From: Stipa capillata | Taxonomy: Eukaryota > Streptophyta > Magnoliopsida > Poales > Poaceae | NCBI GenBank assembly: GCA_019208055.1 | Contig: JAGXJF010002514.1 | Location: 124,001-188,000, forward strand | Direction: 5' to 3' | Length of the DNA: 64,000 bases | In this document: one piece after another, positions 47,909 to 60,000 of the stretch | Layout of the letters: every line of letters begins with the position of its first letter | Numbering within the stretch: the stretch's first letter is position 1 | The notes under the pieces: model-generated | Seen by the model: only the letters and a program-made list of their open reading frames with translations | What the model was told of the DNA's origin: nothing | Databases searched by the model: none | Program-made: the position numbers and the translations under genes

Positions 47909-48625
47909 ATGTGCCCTCTGAGGGTGATACTCATCTTCCTCTCCGCCACCGTCGCCGGATTCTTCCTCATCCGGGGACTCAACGCCGAGCCCAACTTCCT
48001 ACAAGACGCCGACTCCGGCGACAGCGACGGCGAAGACGGCAAGGCCACCGTTCCCCTCCGTTCCAAGGTACCCAACCAACCAACTAACCTGCCTGCCTGC
48101 CTGCCCCCCTTGCCTATTCTTGGCATATTATATACCTCTCACGTTTCTTGCCTGTTCCTTCTGTAACGTTACTAGCGAATTTCCAGTCAATGTTTTTGCA
48201 AATTTAGCTGAAGATTCAGGATAAAGAAGTTGAATTTGTACTGAAAATTGAAGCACATATATATTACCTGGTAAAAGAACAGTTAATTAATTAAGTTAGC
48301 CAACGTGTAATGGTGCACAACTGATGGCTAGTTGGTAAGGCTAATCATATTTAGGATCGAACCACCAAAATCATGGTTCTCACCGTGCGCATATTTGCAA
48401 GAATTAATACTGCTTCATATTGATTTGCGATGACTCGTGACTGATGAGAACTGATTGGTCCCTGAGAGGTTAAAGACTGAAGGAATATTTGTTTGCATGC
48501 GAATGCAGGTTGGTTCGGCTGTGAAGACAGGGTTCTGGACAACGGTGGAGATGGCGAGCGGGCGGTACCTTTGGCGGACCCTCGTCGCGCCGCCGGCGAA
48601 ATCTGAATCCGACAAGGCCCGGTGA
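47909..48625 (+). CDS. Small membrane-anchored plant protein, 91 residues
   Basis: Exons 47909-48067 and 48509-48625 join in phase 0 to 91 residues. Residues 4-23 (LRVILIFLSATVAGFFLIRG) form one membrane helix or signal anchor. An acidic Asp/Glu/Ser/Gly stretch follows. The C-terminus KTGFWTTVEMASGRYLWRTL looks conserved and amphipathic. Short proteins of this layout occur across flowering plants, some carrying an unsupported methyltransferase-related label; 91 residues cannot hold a methyltransferase fold. Function is unknown. A longer upstream-extended ORF in the same region lacks a sensible start and runs into the intron. Confidence 0.85.
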
Positions 48626-49409
48626 CAAACTTCCGTTGTCCGTTTGATATTTATGTAATTGGAGGACACAGATGACTAAATTGACATGATCTCTGTTGTG
48701 GCTATATCTTGATGTCCAATGCAATACGGCGGCAATTGTAAAAATGGGATTTTTATGGTGAAGTAAAATGTGCAGAATTGTTCATGTTTTAGCCTTGTGT
48801 TGTATACGTCGTCGGCGATTGTAGTCGGGCGCAATGTTGGGTGTTTGCCCTTTGGACTAAAGTTTGCATATTTTTTGAACTAATTGAAGCATACGAGGAT
48901 TCAGTAATTTCCTGAAGTAAAAGTTGAATTTTACTTTCTTTTAATAACACAATTTTTCCATCTGGATTAGTGCTTGAAGTTGTTGGTTTGCTGCCGTGCC
49001 TGTGAGTTGTCTTGTTGGGTGTTCTAGTGTTTGTGCTGCTACTTTTAAAGAGGCAATCTTGTTTTGGTTGCCTGATAGTTTTTTTATGAGTTCAGAGCTG
49101 AAATGCACAATCTGTTTACTTGTCATGAGTCCCCAGATTATATATCTTGGGACGCACGGCATAAATTGTGTAACATGTAGGTCATGCAAAATCTCATTTG
49201 CAGTTGCACACATCATGTTAGATGATGATTCTTGAAGCACTGCGTTGTACAGTTCTTTTTCAAGGGAAAAAACAGTAGGACAGGACCCTATTATGTACAT
49301 ATTAAAAAAATAGTACATATTTACAAGGGCCAAAAAAAGGGGGAAAAAAGGACATTATACAAGGGCTTCTAGCCATTCTGAAATTACGGGGAATATTTAG
49401 TCTTTGTCC
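48626..49409 (+). other. 3' flank of the microprotein gene
   Basis: Two overlapping ORFs on opposite strands (about 48941-49333) show no recognisable domain; probably 3' UTR and repeat sequence. Confidence 0.4.
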
Positions 49410-49674
49410 TGTGAGAACTCAAATTTCCAACCATCAAATCCACTGAAATTGGATATATTGGCACATCAGCAAGCCCTATAAGCAGCTTGTAGGCTTCCAC
49501 TGAAGAGTACATTCTATTATCCAAAATATAGACCCGGAAATCGTTCTCTCCAGTCAGCTCCAAGTTTTGCAACAGATTCTGGAGCTCTGAGAATTGCTCA
49601 AAAGCCTCAACACAAAGTGGCAAATGAAAAAGGTCCTGTAGCATTTCAGCTGAGGCTACTTGAGCTATTGTCAC
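49410..49674 (-). pseudogene. LINE ORF2 fragment (near the zinc-knuckle/zf-RVT region)
   Basis: Reads FHLPLCVEAFEQFSELQNLL, ELTGENDFRVYI and YSSVEAYKLLIGLADVP, which resembles the stretch just before the zf-RVT domain of rice LINEs (YSS.KAYKLLIG). The domain itself is missing. Confidence 0.6.
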
Positions 49675-49859
49675 ATTGTGTTCGACAGTTATCTGCTCAC
49701 AAAAACATTACAATCCAATTATTACATGTTCAATCAATGATTGTGACGTATTGTCAAGCTACCTGTTTCTTAGCATATCCTACATATTGTCAATGAGCCA
49801 AACCATTTTAAAACTAGCATGTTGGTTATTTTAGACTTACATTCTGTAAGAGAACATGA

Positions 49860-51115
49860 GGACAGAACCGTAAGACGAGAAAAAATGGAACTGACTCCCG
49901 TGTCGCTCCCCTCAACCCTAGCTACCTCCCCCCCCCTCCCCAACCAATCTGCGCCTCCGGCGCCACTAGCGACGGTGGGACTCGTCTCTGTGCGAGGCAG
50001 CAACGGCAGTTCTCCGCGTGCAGGGTTGCGACAAAGGCTTGGCTCCCGGCGGCTTGCCTCCGTGTGGCAGCTTGCTCCTGACGTGTGGGTCCTCCGCACG
50101 GCGGATCTAACATGGGGGTAGGGGTGTGCCCCCTGGGCCTATTCCGGTGCTCCCGTAGGTGGCCCTTGACACGTTTGCAGGCGACAGCCCAGTGGCCTCT
50201 GCCAGCCTCGCCCTCGCTGAGGTCTTCCACGCGCCGATTCGCTCGTCTGCTTGCTGTGGGCGATGGGCGACAGGAGTCTTCCGTGGATTGGTGGAGATCA
50301 CGACATGTCAACAACTGTCGTAGTTGGTGGCAGCATCGGCTTTCGGGCTACGCCATGTTGGGCACTCCATGCAGCGGCCGACTCTACCCTGGTGTCAGTT
50401 CGCCGGACACGTGATCTTTGGTGTACGCTGATTTCCCTCCCGAGGAAACCTCGTGCAAAAGCCTCTGTTCAGCAGCTGAGGTGATCTGCTTGGTGGATCT
50501 AAGGTTTGAGGCGGCGTGTCTCCGAGGTCTGTGTCCACGGTAGTTGGCCGGGACGGTGGCGAACTAAGACATTGAGTGTTGGTCTGGTCATAGGCTGGAT
50601 TCAGCGTTGGTGGCGTGTTGGGCCTTGGTTAGGAGCTTCCATACCTATTTTCCGGGATGAAAACCCCAGGTCTGGCCTTCGTTGGCCGAATTAAGTGATG
50701 ATGACGTTATATGGTGTTTCCTCTTGAAGGCATTGCTTCTAAGCACTGGTACAAGCTACCCGGGGTGAAAACCCTAGATTTGGCCTTCGTTGATCGTATT
50801 CCGCGACCATGATGCAAGTTGTAGCCCTCGTTGGAGGCGTCATTTGGTTGACTATGCCCTTCTACACCTCATCGCTGCACGGTTGTTGTTTGTGTGTGGA
50901 CAATCTTTTGGTGGCCCCTAGCGTAGGGGCTATGGTTGCTCGGTCTTGGCATGTTTTGTGTTCGGCATCTTGTCATGGCATGTGTTTTTTTACCAAGTTT
51001 TTTAGTCTTTCAATAATTTGGGTGTGTACATCTCTAGTTGGTGTGTAGAAACCGAGGGCTTTATTCTCTGTGTATATCATCATGATATAGCAAAACAAAG
51101 TAATAATGATCTTGT
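49860..51115 (+). mobile_element. Non-coding LINE-derived sequence (5' leader plus 3' end)
   Basis: The left part is GC-rich leader-like (CGCCTCCGGCGCCACTAGCG). The right part has paired blocks GGTGAAAACCCTAGATTTGG / GATGAAAACCCCAGGTCTGG with CCTTCGTTGG, and ends TTGGTGTGTAGAAACCGAGG, TTTATTCTCTGTGTATATCA. This tail resembles rice LINE 3' UTRs. No reverse transcriptase is present; internal deletion or a non-autonomous family is inferred. ORFs are not supported. Confidence 0.45.
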
Positions 51116-52372
51116 CTAAGAAAAAGAGAAAATGATGTATATATAACATAAATTTTCTTTCTAACTTACAGTGATATATCGCATCAGGCATCTGTCATAA
51201 TTCACGAGTATATCTCATCAATGACAGAAGTATCTAAGTTGGAACTTGGGACCTAAAGAGAATATCCCTTTTTATGGTACAGATTCTCATAGCTGACTAG
51301 CTGTGATTGTTTTGTTGAAATTAACTGAATTATTACCGACATTTGACACATTCAAATAGTAGTGTCTAGCTATGTGCATCGTACGATGCAGGTGCGGGGA
51401 AGCAATTTAACTATTCTATTATCTCAAAATTCAATTAAAAACACTACCGCTTGGAAAGTTGCTTGGATGGTTGATTACTAAAGTGGAAAATGAACTGTTG
51501 GATGCTGGATCTATCATCACTGATAGAACCGTTTCTTCCTTTGCAAGTGGAGTTTGAATATTTTCTAGATCAGACTTAAACAATTCGTGAAGTAACTTTT
51601 CATATGTTCTTTTCTTTATCAATTACTTCTCATATGTTCTTTTATTTTGAAGTTACTTTGCTTTCTATGGTTTACAAAAGGTTAGCCTGCTTTGTCAAAA
51701 TATTTATTTGCATTCCTATGAAGTTGTAAGTTTCTTTACATCATTATCGAATACTCCACTACTCATTTTGCTAGTATTTTTGCTTGATGGAAGTCTGCTT
51801 ATTGAGAGTCTGTTGATTGAAAAAGATGCATATGACATCAGAGCACCAATTGTTAGTACGATAGTTTCTTCTAAAATTTTGGTATAAGAAAATCTAAGAT
51901 AAATGCCGAGGTCCTAATAAATATAAAATGTCACTTTTTTTGGGAGAAAAAAGATGACATGCTTTAGATTTCAGTCGACTCCAAACTGCATCAGAAAAGA
52001 AAAACAGGTCTAGCTTTCTTGAAGCTAATTCAATAACCAATGATGTCATATGCAGGTGCATATGAGCTTATTTTGTTAATGCTTGGCACATTCTTTCACC
52101 AAAAAAAGACATTAGTAGTAGTTCAGTACAGGCAACAGCTTTATAAGGCTCAGCAACATATAATTACACGACAGAAACATAATTCATGGTCTCAACTTAT
52201 CAACAATTATTGCTCACCCAATTCATAAAAATATAATAATTACTTGCTACAAGAACACACTCATGTAGATTTTAGAGTAGAATAGAATAACCCAGAGCTC
52301 AAGTCGGAACACATTTCTGGAACAAAACCTAAATACTTGAGACATCTAAAGCTACCCTTGCTGCTGCTGCTG
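51116..52372. other. Intergenic, 3' flank of the CIPK gene
   Basis: AT-rich. The right 150 bases probably hold the CIPK 3' UTR. No gene seen. Confidence 0.45.
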
Positions 52373-53719
52373 CTAATAATCATCTCCATGCCAGGCCCAG
52401 ACTATGTCCTTCAGTGCTGGCCGGATGCCGCCCTCCAATAGCTTCCGGTACTCCAGCGAATCACCGCTTGTTTGTTTCATCTCAATGAGATGGTAGGAAG
52501 GGGTGATCTCGAATATCTCCGTGTCAAACTGAAGAACACCATTCTTTCCTTCCTTCCTCCCTTGCATCTTGATGACACCATTATCCTTCTTCCTCACCCT
52601 GAGATTCAGCGCCTTCGCGACATCTTCCAGCTTTATGATGATGGCCGATGCAGGCTTATCTGAAGTGAACCTTGCTTCCCTTCTGCTCTCCTTTTCGATG
52701 AATAGGCCAGAAAGGTCGAACCCTGTGGAGAAAGAGATTATCTCAAAGGCATTTAAATTTGTCACGGTCAGGGGCTTCACATCTTCACGAGTGTTCTTCC
52801 TGCGCCTCACACCAAGTGCTGGAGCAGCATTTGTGGGGGCATTCTCACTAGTCCTCTCCTTTACTGTAAGGGTCTCCCCAGGACCTTTTCGGAACCAGGT
52901 AGACTCTTTTATCTGTTGGATCGATATTCTCTTGCTCGGATCAGGGTCCATGATCTTGTACAACAGCTTCTGGAGTTTTTGTGAAACCCAACCAGGGCAC
53001 CTGAAGTCGCCTCGTTCAATCTTCCGGTACATCTCCACCAAGTTTGAACCTTGGAAAGGGAGATAACCGGCAACAAGAACAAACAGGATAACACCACAAG
53101 ACCAGACATCTGATTTTGCACCATCATAGCCTCCCTTGCTGATCACCTCAGGAGCTACATATGCAGGTGATCCACAGGTGGTGTGGAGCAAGCCATCTTG
53201 CCTCTTCGACTCCGAAAGTGCGCTCAGTCCAAAATCTGAAACCTTCAGGTTCTCATTATCATCCAGCAGCAGGTTCTCAGGCTTCAAGTCCCGGTGATAC
53301 ACGCCACGGCTGTGGCAGTAATCCACTGCACTGATGAGCTGCTGGAAGTACTTATGTGCAGCACCTTCTGTGAGCTTGCCAGCCTTGGCAACCTTGTCAA
53401 AGAGCTCACCGCCTTTCACATACTCCATGACAAAGTAGATCTTGCTCCGTGTCGCCATGACCTCATGGAGTTGAACAATGCTCTTATGCGCCACCAACCG
53501 CATGGTTGTGATCTCACGCCTGACCTGCTCCGAAAGGCCAACCTTCAGCACCTTCTCCTTGTCCATCATCTTTATGGCGACACTCCGGTTCGACTCGAGG
53601 TTCCTCGCGTAGTGCACCTTGCCAAATGTTCCTTGCCCTAACAATCTTCCCAGTTCATACCTCTCCATTAGGATCTTCCCTCTGCCCTCCATGACTTCAA
53701 GAGTATAAATCACGCCCAA
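52373..53719 (-). CDS. CIPK: CBL-interacting protein kinase (SnRK3), intronless coding region
   Basis: 448 residues from the first ATG; the Met at residue 10 (MEGRGKILMERYELGRLLG, at 53692) is an equally good start and fits relatives better. Kinase features: Gly loop GQGTFGKV, ATP Lys50 in VAIKMM, catalytic HRDLKPEN (142-149), DFG (162-164), APE (189-191). The NAF/FISL motif NAFEIISFSTGFDLSGLF (323-340) is where CBL calcium sensors bind and relieve autoinhibition; a PPI domain follows. CIPKs phosphorylate ion transporters under salt, K+ or nitrate signals. One residue is unusual: CGSPAYVAPE where most have CGTPAYVAPE. A 5' UTR intron runs 54971-53999. The paralogue number is not assigned. Confidence 0.96.
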   Translation of the reverse strand: MGVIYTLEVMEGRGKILMERYELGRLLGQGTFGKVHYARNLESNRSVAIKMMDKEKVLKVGLSEQVRREITTMRLVAHKSIVQLHEVMATRSKIYFVMEYVKGGELFDKVAKAGKLTEGAAHKYFQQLISAVDYCHSRGVYHRDLKPENLLLDDNENLKVSDFGLSALSESKRQDGLLHTTCGSPAYVAPEVISKGGYDGAKSDVWSCGVILFVLVAGYLPFQGSNLVEMYRKIERGDFRCPGWVSQKLQKLLYKIMDPDPSKRISIQQIKESTWFRKGPGETLTVKERTSENAPTNAAPALGVRRRKNTREDVKPLTVTNLNAFEIISFSTGFDLSGLFIEKESRREARFTSDKPASAIIIKLEDVAKALNLRVRKKDNGVIKMQGRKEGKNGVLQFDTEIFEITPSYHLIEMKQTSGDSLEYRKLLEGGIRPALKDIVWAWHGDDY

Positions 53720-53759
53720 ACTTGTTCTTGTGGCTATTACTCAAAAGGATTGCAACACT

Positions 53760-53961
53760 TCAGCCAGCCTCCCCAAAGTCATGATCCAGGACAGCAAACA
53801 GTACTCTTATCGCTTCGTCATGGCGGAGTCTAAATGGTGTAGAATTGATGCAGGCAAGGTGGTTGCTCACATCAAGAGTTGACCAGGTTGGCCCTCGCAG
53901 AGCGGTGGTCCCCTTGATCTCACAAGAGGAATTTCTTCTATGCAAGCACATCTTTCAGCAT
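53760..53961 (-). promoter_or_regulatory. Two overlapping upstream ORFs in the CIPK leader
   Basis: In the second leader exon (starting at 53998), an ATG at 53961 opens a seven-residue uORF (MLKDVLA, stop at 53938). It overlaps a 63-residue uORF from ATG 53951 to stop at 53760, which ends 40 bases before the main ATG at 53719. Such uORFs can lower or condition translation. Whether they are translated is unknown; the 63-residue peptide has no recognised domain. Confidence 0.55.
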
Positions 53962-53998
53962 TCCCTGAGGCTTTGAGTTCTTGTTTTGGATGGCTTCT

Positions 53999-54971
53999 CT
54001 GCAAAGAAGAAAAGAACCTTCACGTTCAGCGATTGAAGATCTAATAATATGCAATAAAGGATAAGCACTTGTATGAACTATTGAAGAAAATAACAGAAAA
54101 CTAGTTGATTTTACAACAAATGCATGTAGATGAATGGTGAATCATCAGACTTCTGCATATAATCTTGAAAAGAAAGAATCTGAGCAAAAATAGCGTCAGC
54201 CAGCAAAAACTATGGTGGCTCATATGAAATAAATCCAAAATTGAATCAAGGCATCAGATACTGAGGAGCCCCAAAAGAAAAACACTAGGCATGAAATTCA
54301 GAGTTCACAGAAAAAGTAAGGAACTACTTCATCCGTGCTGATTCGTTACGACGCTATTGCTAGATCAATAACACTTATAAAATCTTGTTTATTTCTAACA
54401 GATTAGGCATTGGAAGAACACCACACTAACCAACAATTCGGGAAGGACAAAGCACATGACGAGATTAGGATTTCCATAAAAACCAGTGAAAGGCGCCGCC
54501 TTTCTGTATCCAATGATTCCACATCTTGCAGGATTCCTCCAGAGGACCCTCAAGCTTGAACTCGAGAAAAAAGCAAGACGCAGGGAATAGACAATCCGAA
54601 GAAAAATTACGCCTTTTTCTCTCCCCAAATCCAAACACTAATACCACAGAAAATGCGGCGAACTTTCCAAATCTAACCACATGGGGGAACACTGAATCGG
54701 AAGAAGGTACCGCTGGATTAACCTCAGAGCAACCTATACGAAGAAACGCTGCATAATTTTGCGCATCTATGCAAGCTAACACAGACCAAAGGTCCTCCTT
54801 TTCCCATCTCCAATTCATGTGCCTATACATAGATGCGCAAAAATTTTCTTTTCAAGAAGATACATAGATAACACACACTACTAATCAAGAGCAGATCCCT
54901 CCATGAACGGACTGATGAAATCCAATGTAGGTAGACTGAAAGTAGAACCTATAGAGGAGATAGCTGCATAC
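53999..54971 (-). other. Leader intron of the CIPK gene
   Basis: Donor GGAAG|GTATGC at 54972/54971 and acceptor TTTGCAG ending at 53999 on the minus strand define a 973-base 5' UTR intron. ORFs within it are not supported. Confidence 0.7.
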
Positions 54972-55091
54972 CTTCCGGCGGCGCGAATAGGGAAACGGAG
55001 GAATTTGCTTCCGGCGTGTGCGAGTTCTCCTTTTTTTTCTCTTTTTGGTTAAGAAGTCGTGGAGATGAGACCTGAGAGCGAAGTGCTCAGC

Positions 55092-55100
55092 TTTATATAA
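55092..55100 (-). promoter_or_regulatory. TATA box of the CIPK gene
   Basis: On the minus strand TTATATAAAG precedes the first leader exon by a normal distance; transcription would start near 55070. Confidence 0.65.
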
Positions 55101-56279
55101 AAACAAGAGCCAGCCGAACAACAGCAGATGACATCAACGACTCAGCATCGACACGATCTGACCGTAATGCCCCTGGGATGATGATGACGATGAACTGGCC
55201 CCGCTCCCTGGGCACTGCATCGCACACGGCATATTCTGATTTTCTAGCTGGTTGTTGTTAGGAAAACTTTTTAATCCGCAGCAACCAATTCACGAAAAAC
55301 AAACTGTGTATGATCCTGCCATTTCAAGATCCTGATGAGCCAAGATGATGATGTCTCATCTAGTCATCTGACAGCAGGACATGGTAAGTAATAATTAATT
55401 AACCAGTTAGGATACAGCCTATATATGCATGCTCGTTCTGACCATTGCTGGGATTGGCAGTGGCACCTTTTCCATGTGATCGTGTCAATTTTGTTTAAGA
55501 TTAACTTAATTAAAATGCTGTGCTGATCTTATCCTATGCAATGCTGAGTCAAGGGCAGCCTGTTCCTTGGACCACCGGTGGCATTATATATGTGTGGTCG
55601 AGATTGAGTACATGGATTCCCCAGCCCATAGCATAAGTCCAATTGTGCCTAGCTATCTATCAACTGCACATGGACAAGGGAGATCGTTGCTCGACCATTC
55701 TCAATCACTCAGCCGTGCAATCCTCTATCTTTGGGGTTCATTATTTATTTCATAAGTTAGAATAATTGATGTAAAGAAAATCGTCATTATTCCATAAAGA
55801 AGAATAAAATTACTCCATATCGTTTCCCAGAAAAATAAATTACATTCAGCAATAGAGGCATGTGCATGAACGTACTGGAGGTTACAATGTTATCAGAGTC
55901 GTGGCGCCACACGCAGCACATCATCAACAATGAACCGTCCTCTTCCTTCGAAATAAATTCAAGGAAAAAACACCAACCACACTAATCAAATCTCATCAAC
56001 ACTGCTAACGCGAGTGGTCCATATTTTCCGTTAATGATTGCAAAAGAATCTTTGATAACATCCTGTAGATAGGCTAGTGATGTGGCAGAGAGTGAGAAAC
56101 ACGTGATCCCTCCCTTGGCTACAATGTGTTTGTGATATTAACCATTGAGTTATCATCACAAGGAGAGAAGCATATATGAAAGCGCCCCCAAAAATTCGAT
56201 GAAAACAAAGTGTACTATGAAACTGAACAAATATAGAGGTTATTACTGCATGACAGATGGATAACCAATTAATATTAAC
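55101..56279. other. CIPK upstream region, no other gene
   Basis: AT-rich intergenic sequence without supported ORFs. Confidence 0.45.
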
Positions 56280-56520
56280 TACTCCATCCAATTTCTTAAA
56301 AGGTGTCGGCTTTTTCAAAATATAACTCTGACACTAATTTCTATTGTATAAAACCTAACAAAATTACATGTTCTAGAAGTACTTTTCAAGACTAACTTAA
56401 GCATATGCTTTTTAAGGATCTAATGTAAATATTTTTAAAGATATTGATAGTCAAAATTCTGAAAGTTTTGACTGTACCTATATCTGAAACAACATTCTCT
56501 AGGAACTAGATGGAGTGGTA
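56280..56520. mobile_element. Stowaway-type MITE
   Basis: TACTCCATCCAATTTCTTAA at the left and GAACTAGATGGAGTGGTA at the right are inverted and flanked by TA. The core is AT-rich with no ORF. Confidence 0.7.
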
Positions 56521-57099
56521 ATCATAGTACCACTATAATCTTGGTTCTGTTTTGAGTAACTCCTAGGATTTCATGAAAACTACATTTTCTTTTGGTAAAA
56601 AAGATCCTGACTAAACGGACTTCAGACTTCTTCGAAAAGAAAAGGGACTTCAGACAATGCTCCTTAACTTGGTTTCGAATGCACCGAATCTAGTTCAGAA
56701 TTATGGTTCCATCCATTCGCTGGTTGCGTGCATATTTCCAGGACACATACAGATAGCACGTAACCTGGTCCAAAATTCTGGCTACATTCATCTCTCCTCT
56801 AGATGGAATATTTCTGGCTATGTTCATCTCTACGTACTCTAGGTGGCCGAGTTAACAACCTTTTTTGGAGGGAACGTCTTAACCCACCTGAACAAATACC
56901 ACTATGCACGAATGGCCAAGATCGACTTATGATGAAATGTTTCAAACAATTCCATTCATCCACTATGCATGCAACCACAGAAGTAGAAGACATTATCTCA
57001 AGAGTGACCGTGCTGAGGTATGTATGTACAATGCAAGATGTTTATGTAAGAATGTTTAAAGATGTCTGGAGATTGCGTAGGTTTCTGTGCTGTGGTCAA
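56521..57099. other. Intergenic left of the nested LINEs
   Basis: No recognised feature. A partial repeat GGTTCCATCCATTCGCTG / GGCTACATTCATCTCTCC occurs at 56706-56825. Confidence 0.35.
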
Positions 57100-60000
57100 A
57101 TCTTTAAAAATGTCTTGTGGCACTGATTCAGTGTGATGATATCGATTTGCACAATGTCCTGCAATCCTTCTCGGCCGTGCAATCAACCTTCCCCATCAAA
57201 TATCTTGGGCTTCCTCCTTCCATTGGAAGGTTTCGTTGCATTCACTTCCAAGATTTGGAAGACAAGGTGGACAATAAGCTCAAGGGTTGGCAAGGCCGAA
57301 TGTTCACTATTGCTGGCTGTACTGCCCTTTAAAGTCCCTCCTCACATCTCAAGTGATGTATCACCTCTCGGCGCTCAAACTCCAAAAGGGCATCCTTAAG
57401 GTCATTGATAAAAATCGAAGATCCTTTACCTAGGCAGGAAACGATACCCTTACGGGAGGCAAATGCAAGGTCAATCTGGAGCGTGTCTGCAGAACTAGCG
57501 GACTGTGGGGCCTTAGCGTTTTGCACCTTGAGAAGTTTTCTAGAGCCCTCCAGCTCTGACGGTTGTGGCACCAATGGACCTTTCTGAATAGAGCTTGGAT
57601 CAGCATGGAAACTCTGTGCGACAATATGGACAGAGATTTCTTTAATGTACCAACTGCAATCTCCTTGGGGAACCGGGGAAAAGGCGAGGTTCTGGCATTT
57701 CTTTTTTTTTGAAAGAACTGGCAGGAGCTCTGCCTCTCTCATAGATTAGAAGGCGAAAAGAAGACAAAGGTCCAAATTACAGAGCTGGGACAAAAAAATG
57801 CGAAAAGATTGAGAGATGATATTACAAAGCAGGGTCACCCATGTCACTGGAGGTTTGGCAGAAAGCCAATCTCCGGGCTCGTATGTCCTCCTGCGCTTTA
57901 AGAGCAACTCTATGCACCTCGCTAAACACGCTGGTGAAAATGCGGGCGTTCCTCTCCTTCCAAATGTTCCATAGCGAGTAGGCGATGATGCCATATAAGG
58001 TTCTTCTGTCCTTCTGAGCTATCCCATTGCAGCAAGAGTGCCACCACGAGGATAGGTTATCTTGATTGTTGTGGACTAGAACATCAGGGGAGATCCCGTT
58101 CATGTTGGCAACTCTGCGAAGGACCTGTCTAGCGAACGCGCAGCCAGTGGTGATGTGTGAGGCCATCTCATTATGTGTCCCGCAAAGGGTGCAAACGGTT
58201 CCATTTACCCAGCCTCGCTTCTCAAGTTTGTCTGCGGTGAGGATTTTTTGTTGAATGAGGAGCCAGGAGTGAATTTTGCATTTCTGTTCAGCTTTCGCGG
58301 TCCAAATGGTTGCGGTATCAAACTTGGCGTATGTTCCTAGGAATTGGGCCTCGTATGCTGATTTGGCAGAGTATTGTGCGTTACCTGTTAGGCGCCAAGA
58401 TATTTGGTCTGGCATTAGGGCGTTAAGCGGCGTTTCTTGGATGAGGTTCCAGAGGGCAATGAACTGGCGAATCTGTGTCGTCGTGGAGATGACACGGAGG
58501 GGTCTGAGCCACCTGTTGTGCTCCAGTTCGTAGGCGACAGTCCTGTTCTTTCTCTTGACGATGTTAAATAGGTCCGGGGCGATCTCGTTCGGGGCAATGT
58601 TGTTGAGCCATCTGGAGGTCTAGAACTTCACGGTGTGGCCATTTCCTAGCCGGATACTGGTACAGGCCGCAAAGAGGGATTTATCTGTTTCATCGCACGG
58701 TGTCGGTTGACCATGCCAGGGTTTCTTCCTGTCGTTCCATTCGCCCCATAGCCATCGTAATCTAAGGGCTGCGCTGAATCTCTGGATATCTTTTATGCCT
58801 AAACCGCCTAGGCTTTTTGGCCGACAGACCTGCTTCCAGCTAGTCAAACAGTGCCCTCCGGAGCATACCTCGTCTCCTTTCCAGAGGAAGGATCTGAGGA
58901 TCCTCTCAATCCTCTTTGTGGCCCACTTGTCTAGCTTGAAGGCCGAGAGGAAATAGACTAGGCATGGCGCAAGAACCGAATTTATAAGGGTCAGCCTCCC
59001 AGCTCTTGATAACAACTTTCCTTTCCAACCTGCTAACCTGGATGAGAGTTTATCGAACATCGGCTGCATGTCAAGTTTTCGAAGTTTGGTGATGTGCAGC
59101 GGAAGCCCAAGGTAGGTGCATGGGAACTGCTTCAGTTGTGCCTGAAAATTTTGCGTGATGTCGTGTGTGTTGATCTGTGAACATCTTATCGGGAAGACAC
59201 AGCTTTTCTGGATATTGGTTTGGAGGCCTGTTGCGTCTCCAAAAACCTAAAGACATGTTTGGATGACCTGTAGCTCAGTGGTATCAGGGTTTGTGAAGAT
59301 TGCCGCATCGTCTGCGTATAAAGAGATCCTCAACTCATTTGGAATGCCTGTAATTGGTTTGATTAAGTTGGCTTGTATCGCTCGGAGTAGGAGCGTCTGG
59401 AGTGGGTCGATCGCTAGGATGAAGAGAAGGGGGGATAGCGGGTCGCCCTGTCTCAGACCTCTGCGGTGCCAGATACGCTGTGTACGCTCTCCATTGATTA
59501 TGAAGCAGCTTGAAGACGAGGCTAGGATGCAGGCCGTCCAATCTCTCCATCTGGGACCAAAGCCCAAGTTTTGCAGTAGCTCTAGTAGATACTCCCAGCT
59601 TACAGAATCAAAGGCCTTCTGTATATCTAGCTTGAGAAAGAGCCCCGGGATCTTCTTCCTGTGTAACGATTTGATGATGTTTTGGGTAAAAATGAAGTTG
59701 TCTTGGATTCCTCTCTTTTTGATGTATGCGCTTTGAGTCGGCGAGACGAGAGAGTCCAGTTCTGGTCCAAGCCTGTTTGCTAAAATCTTGGTCACTATTT
59801 TTCCAAAGGCGTGAATTAGACTAATTGGGCGGAAGTCTCTGATTGTTGTGGCTTGAGTTTTCTTCGGGATGAGTACAACGTCTGCGCTGTTTAGAAGGTT
59901 TAACCTGTGAGTTCTAAGGCAGCAGAACTGATTAACAGCTTGAATCAGATCTTCCTTGATGATTCCCCAGAAGGCTTTGAAAAAACGATTTGTGAATCCA

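Noticed and set aside
47801..48166. Longer 121-codon version of the microprotein
   Set aside because: Extends upstream through leader sequence and downstream into the intron; the two-exon model restores a conserved C-terminus.
48941..49333. 130-codon minus-strand ORF
   Set aside because: No recognisable domain; overlaps another open frame and likely 3' UTR/repeat sequence.
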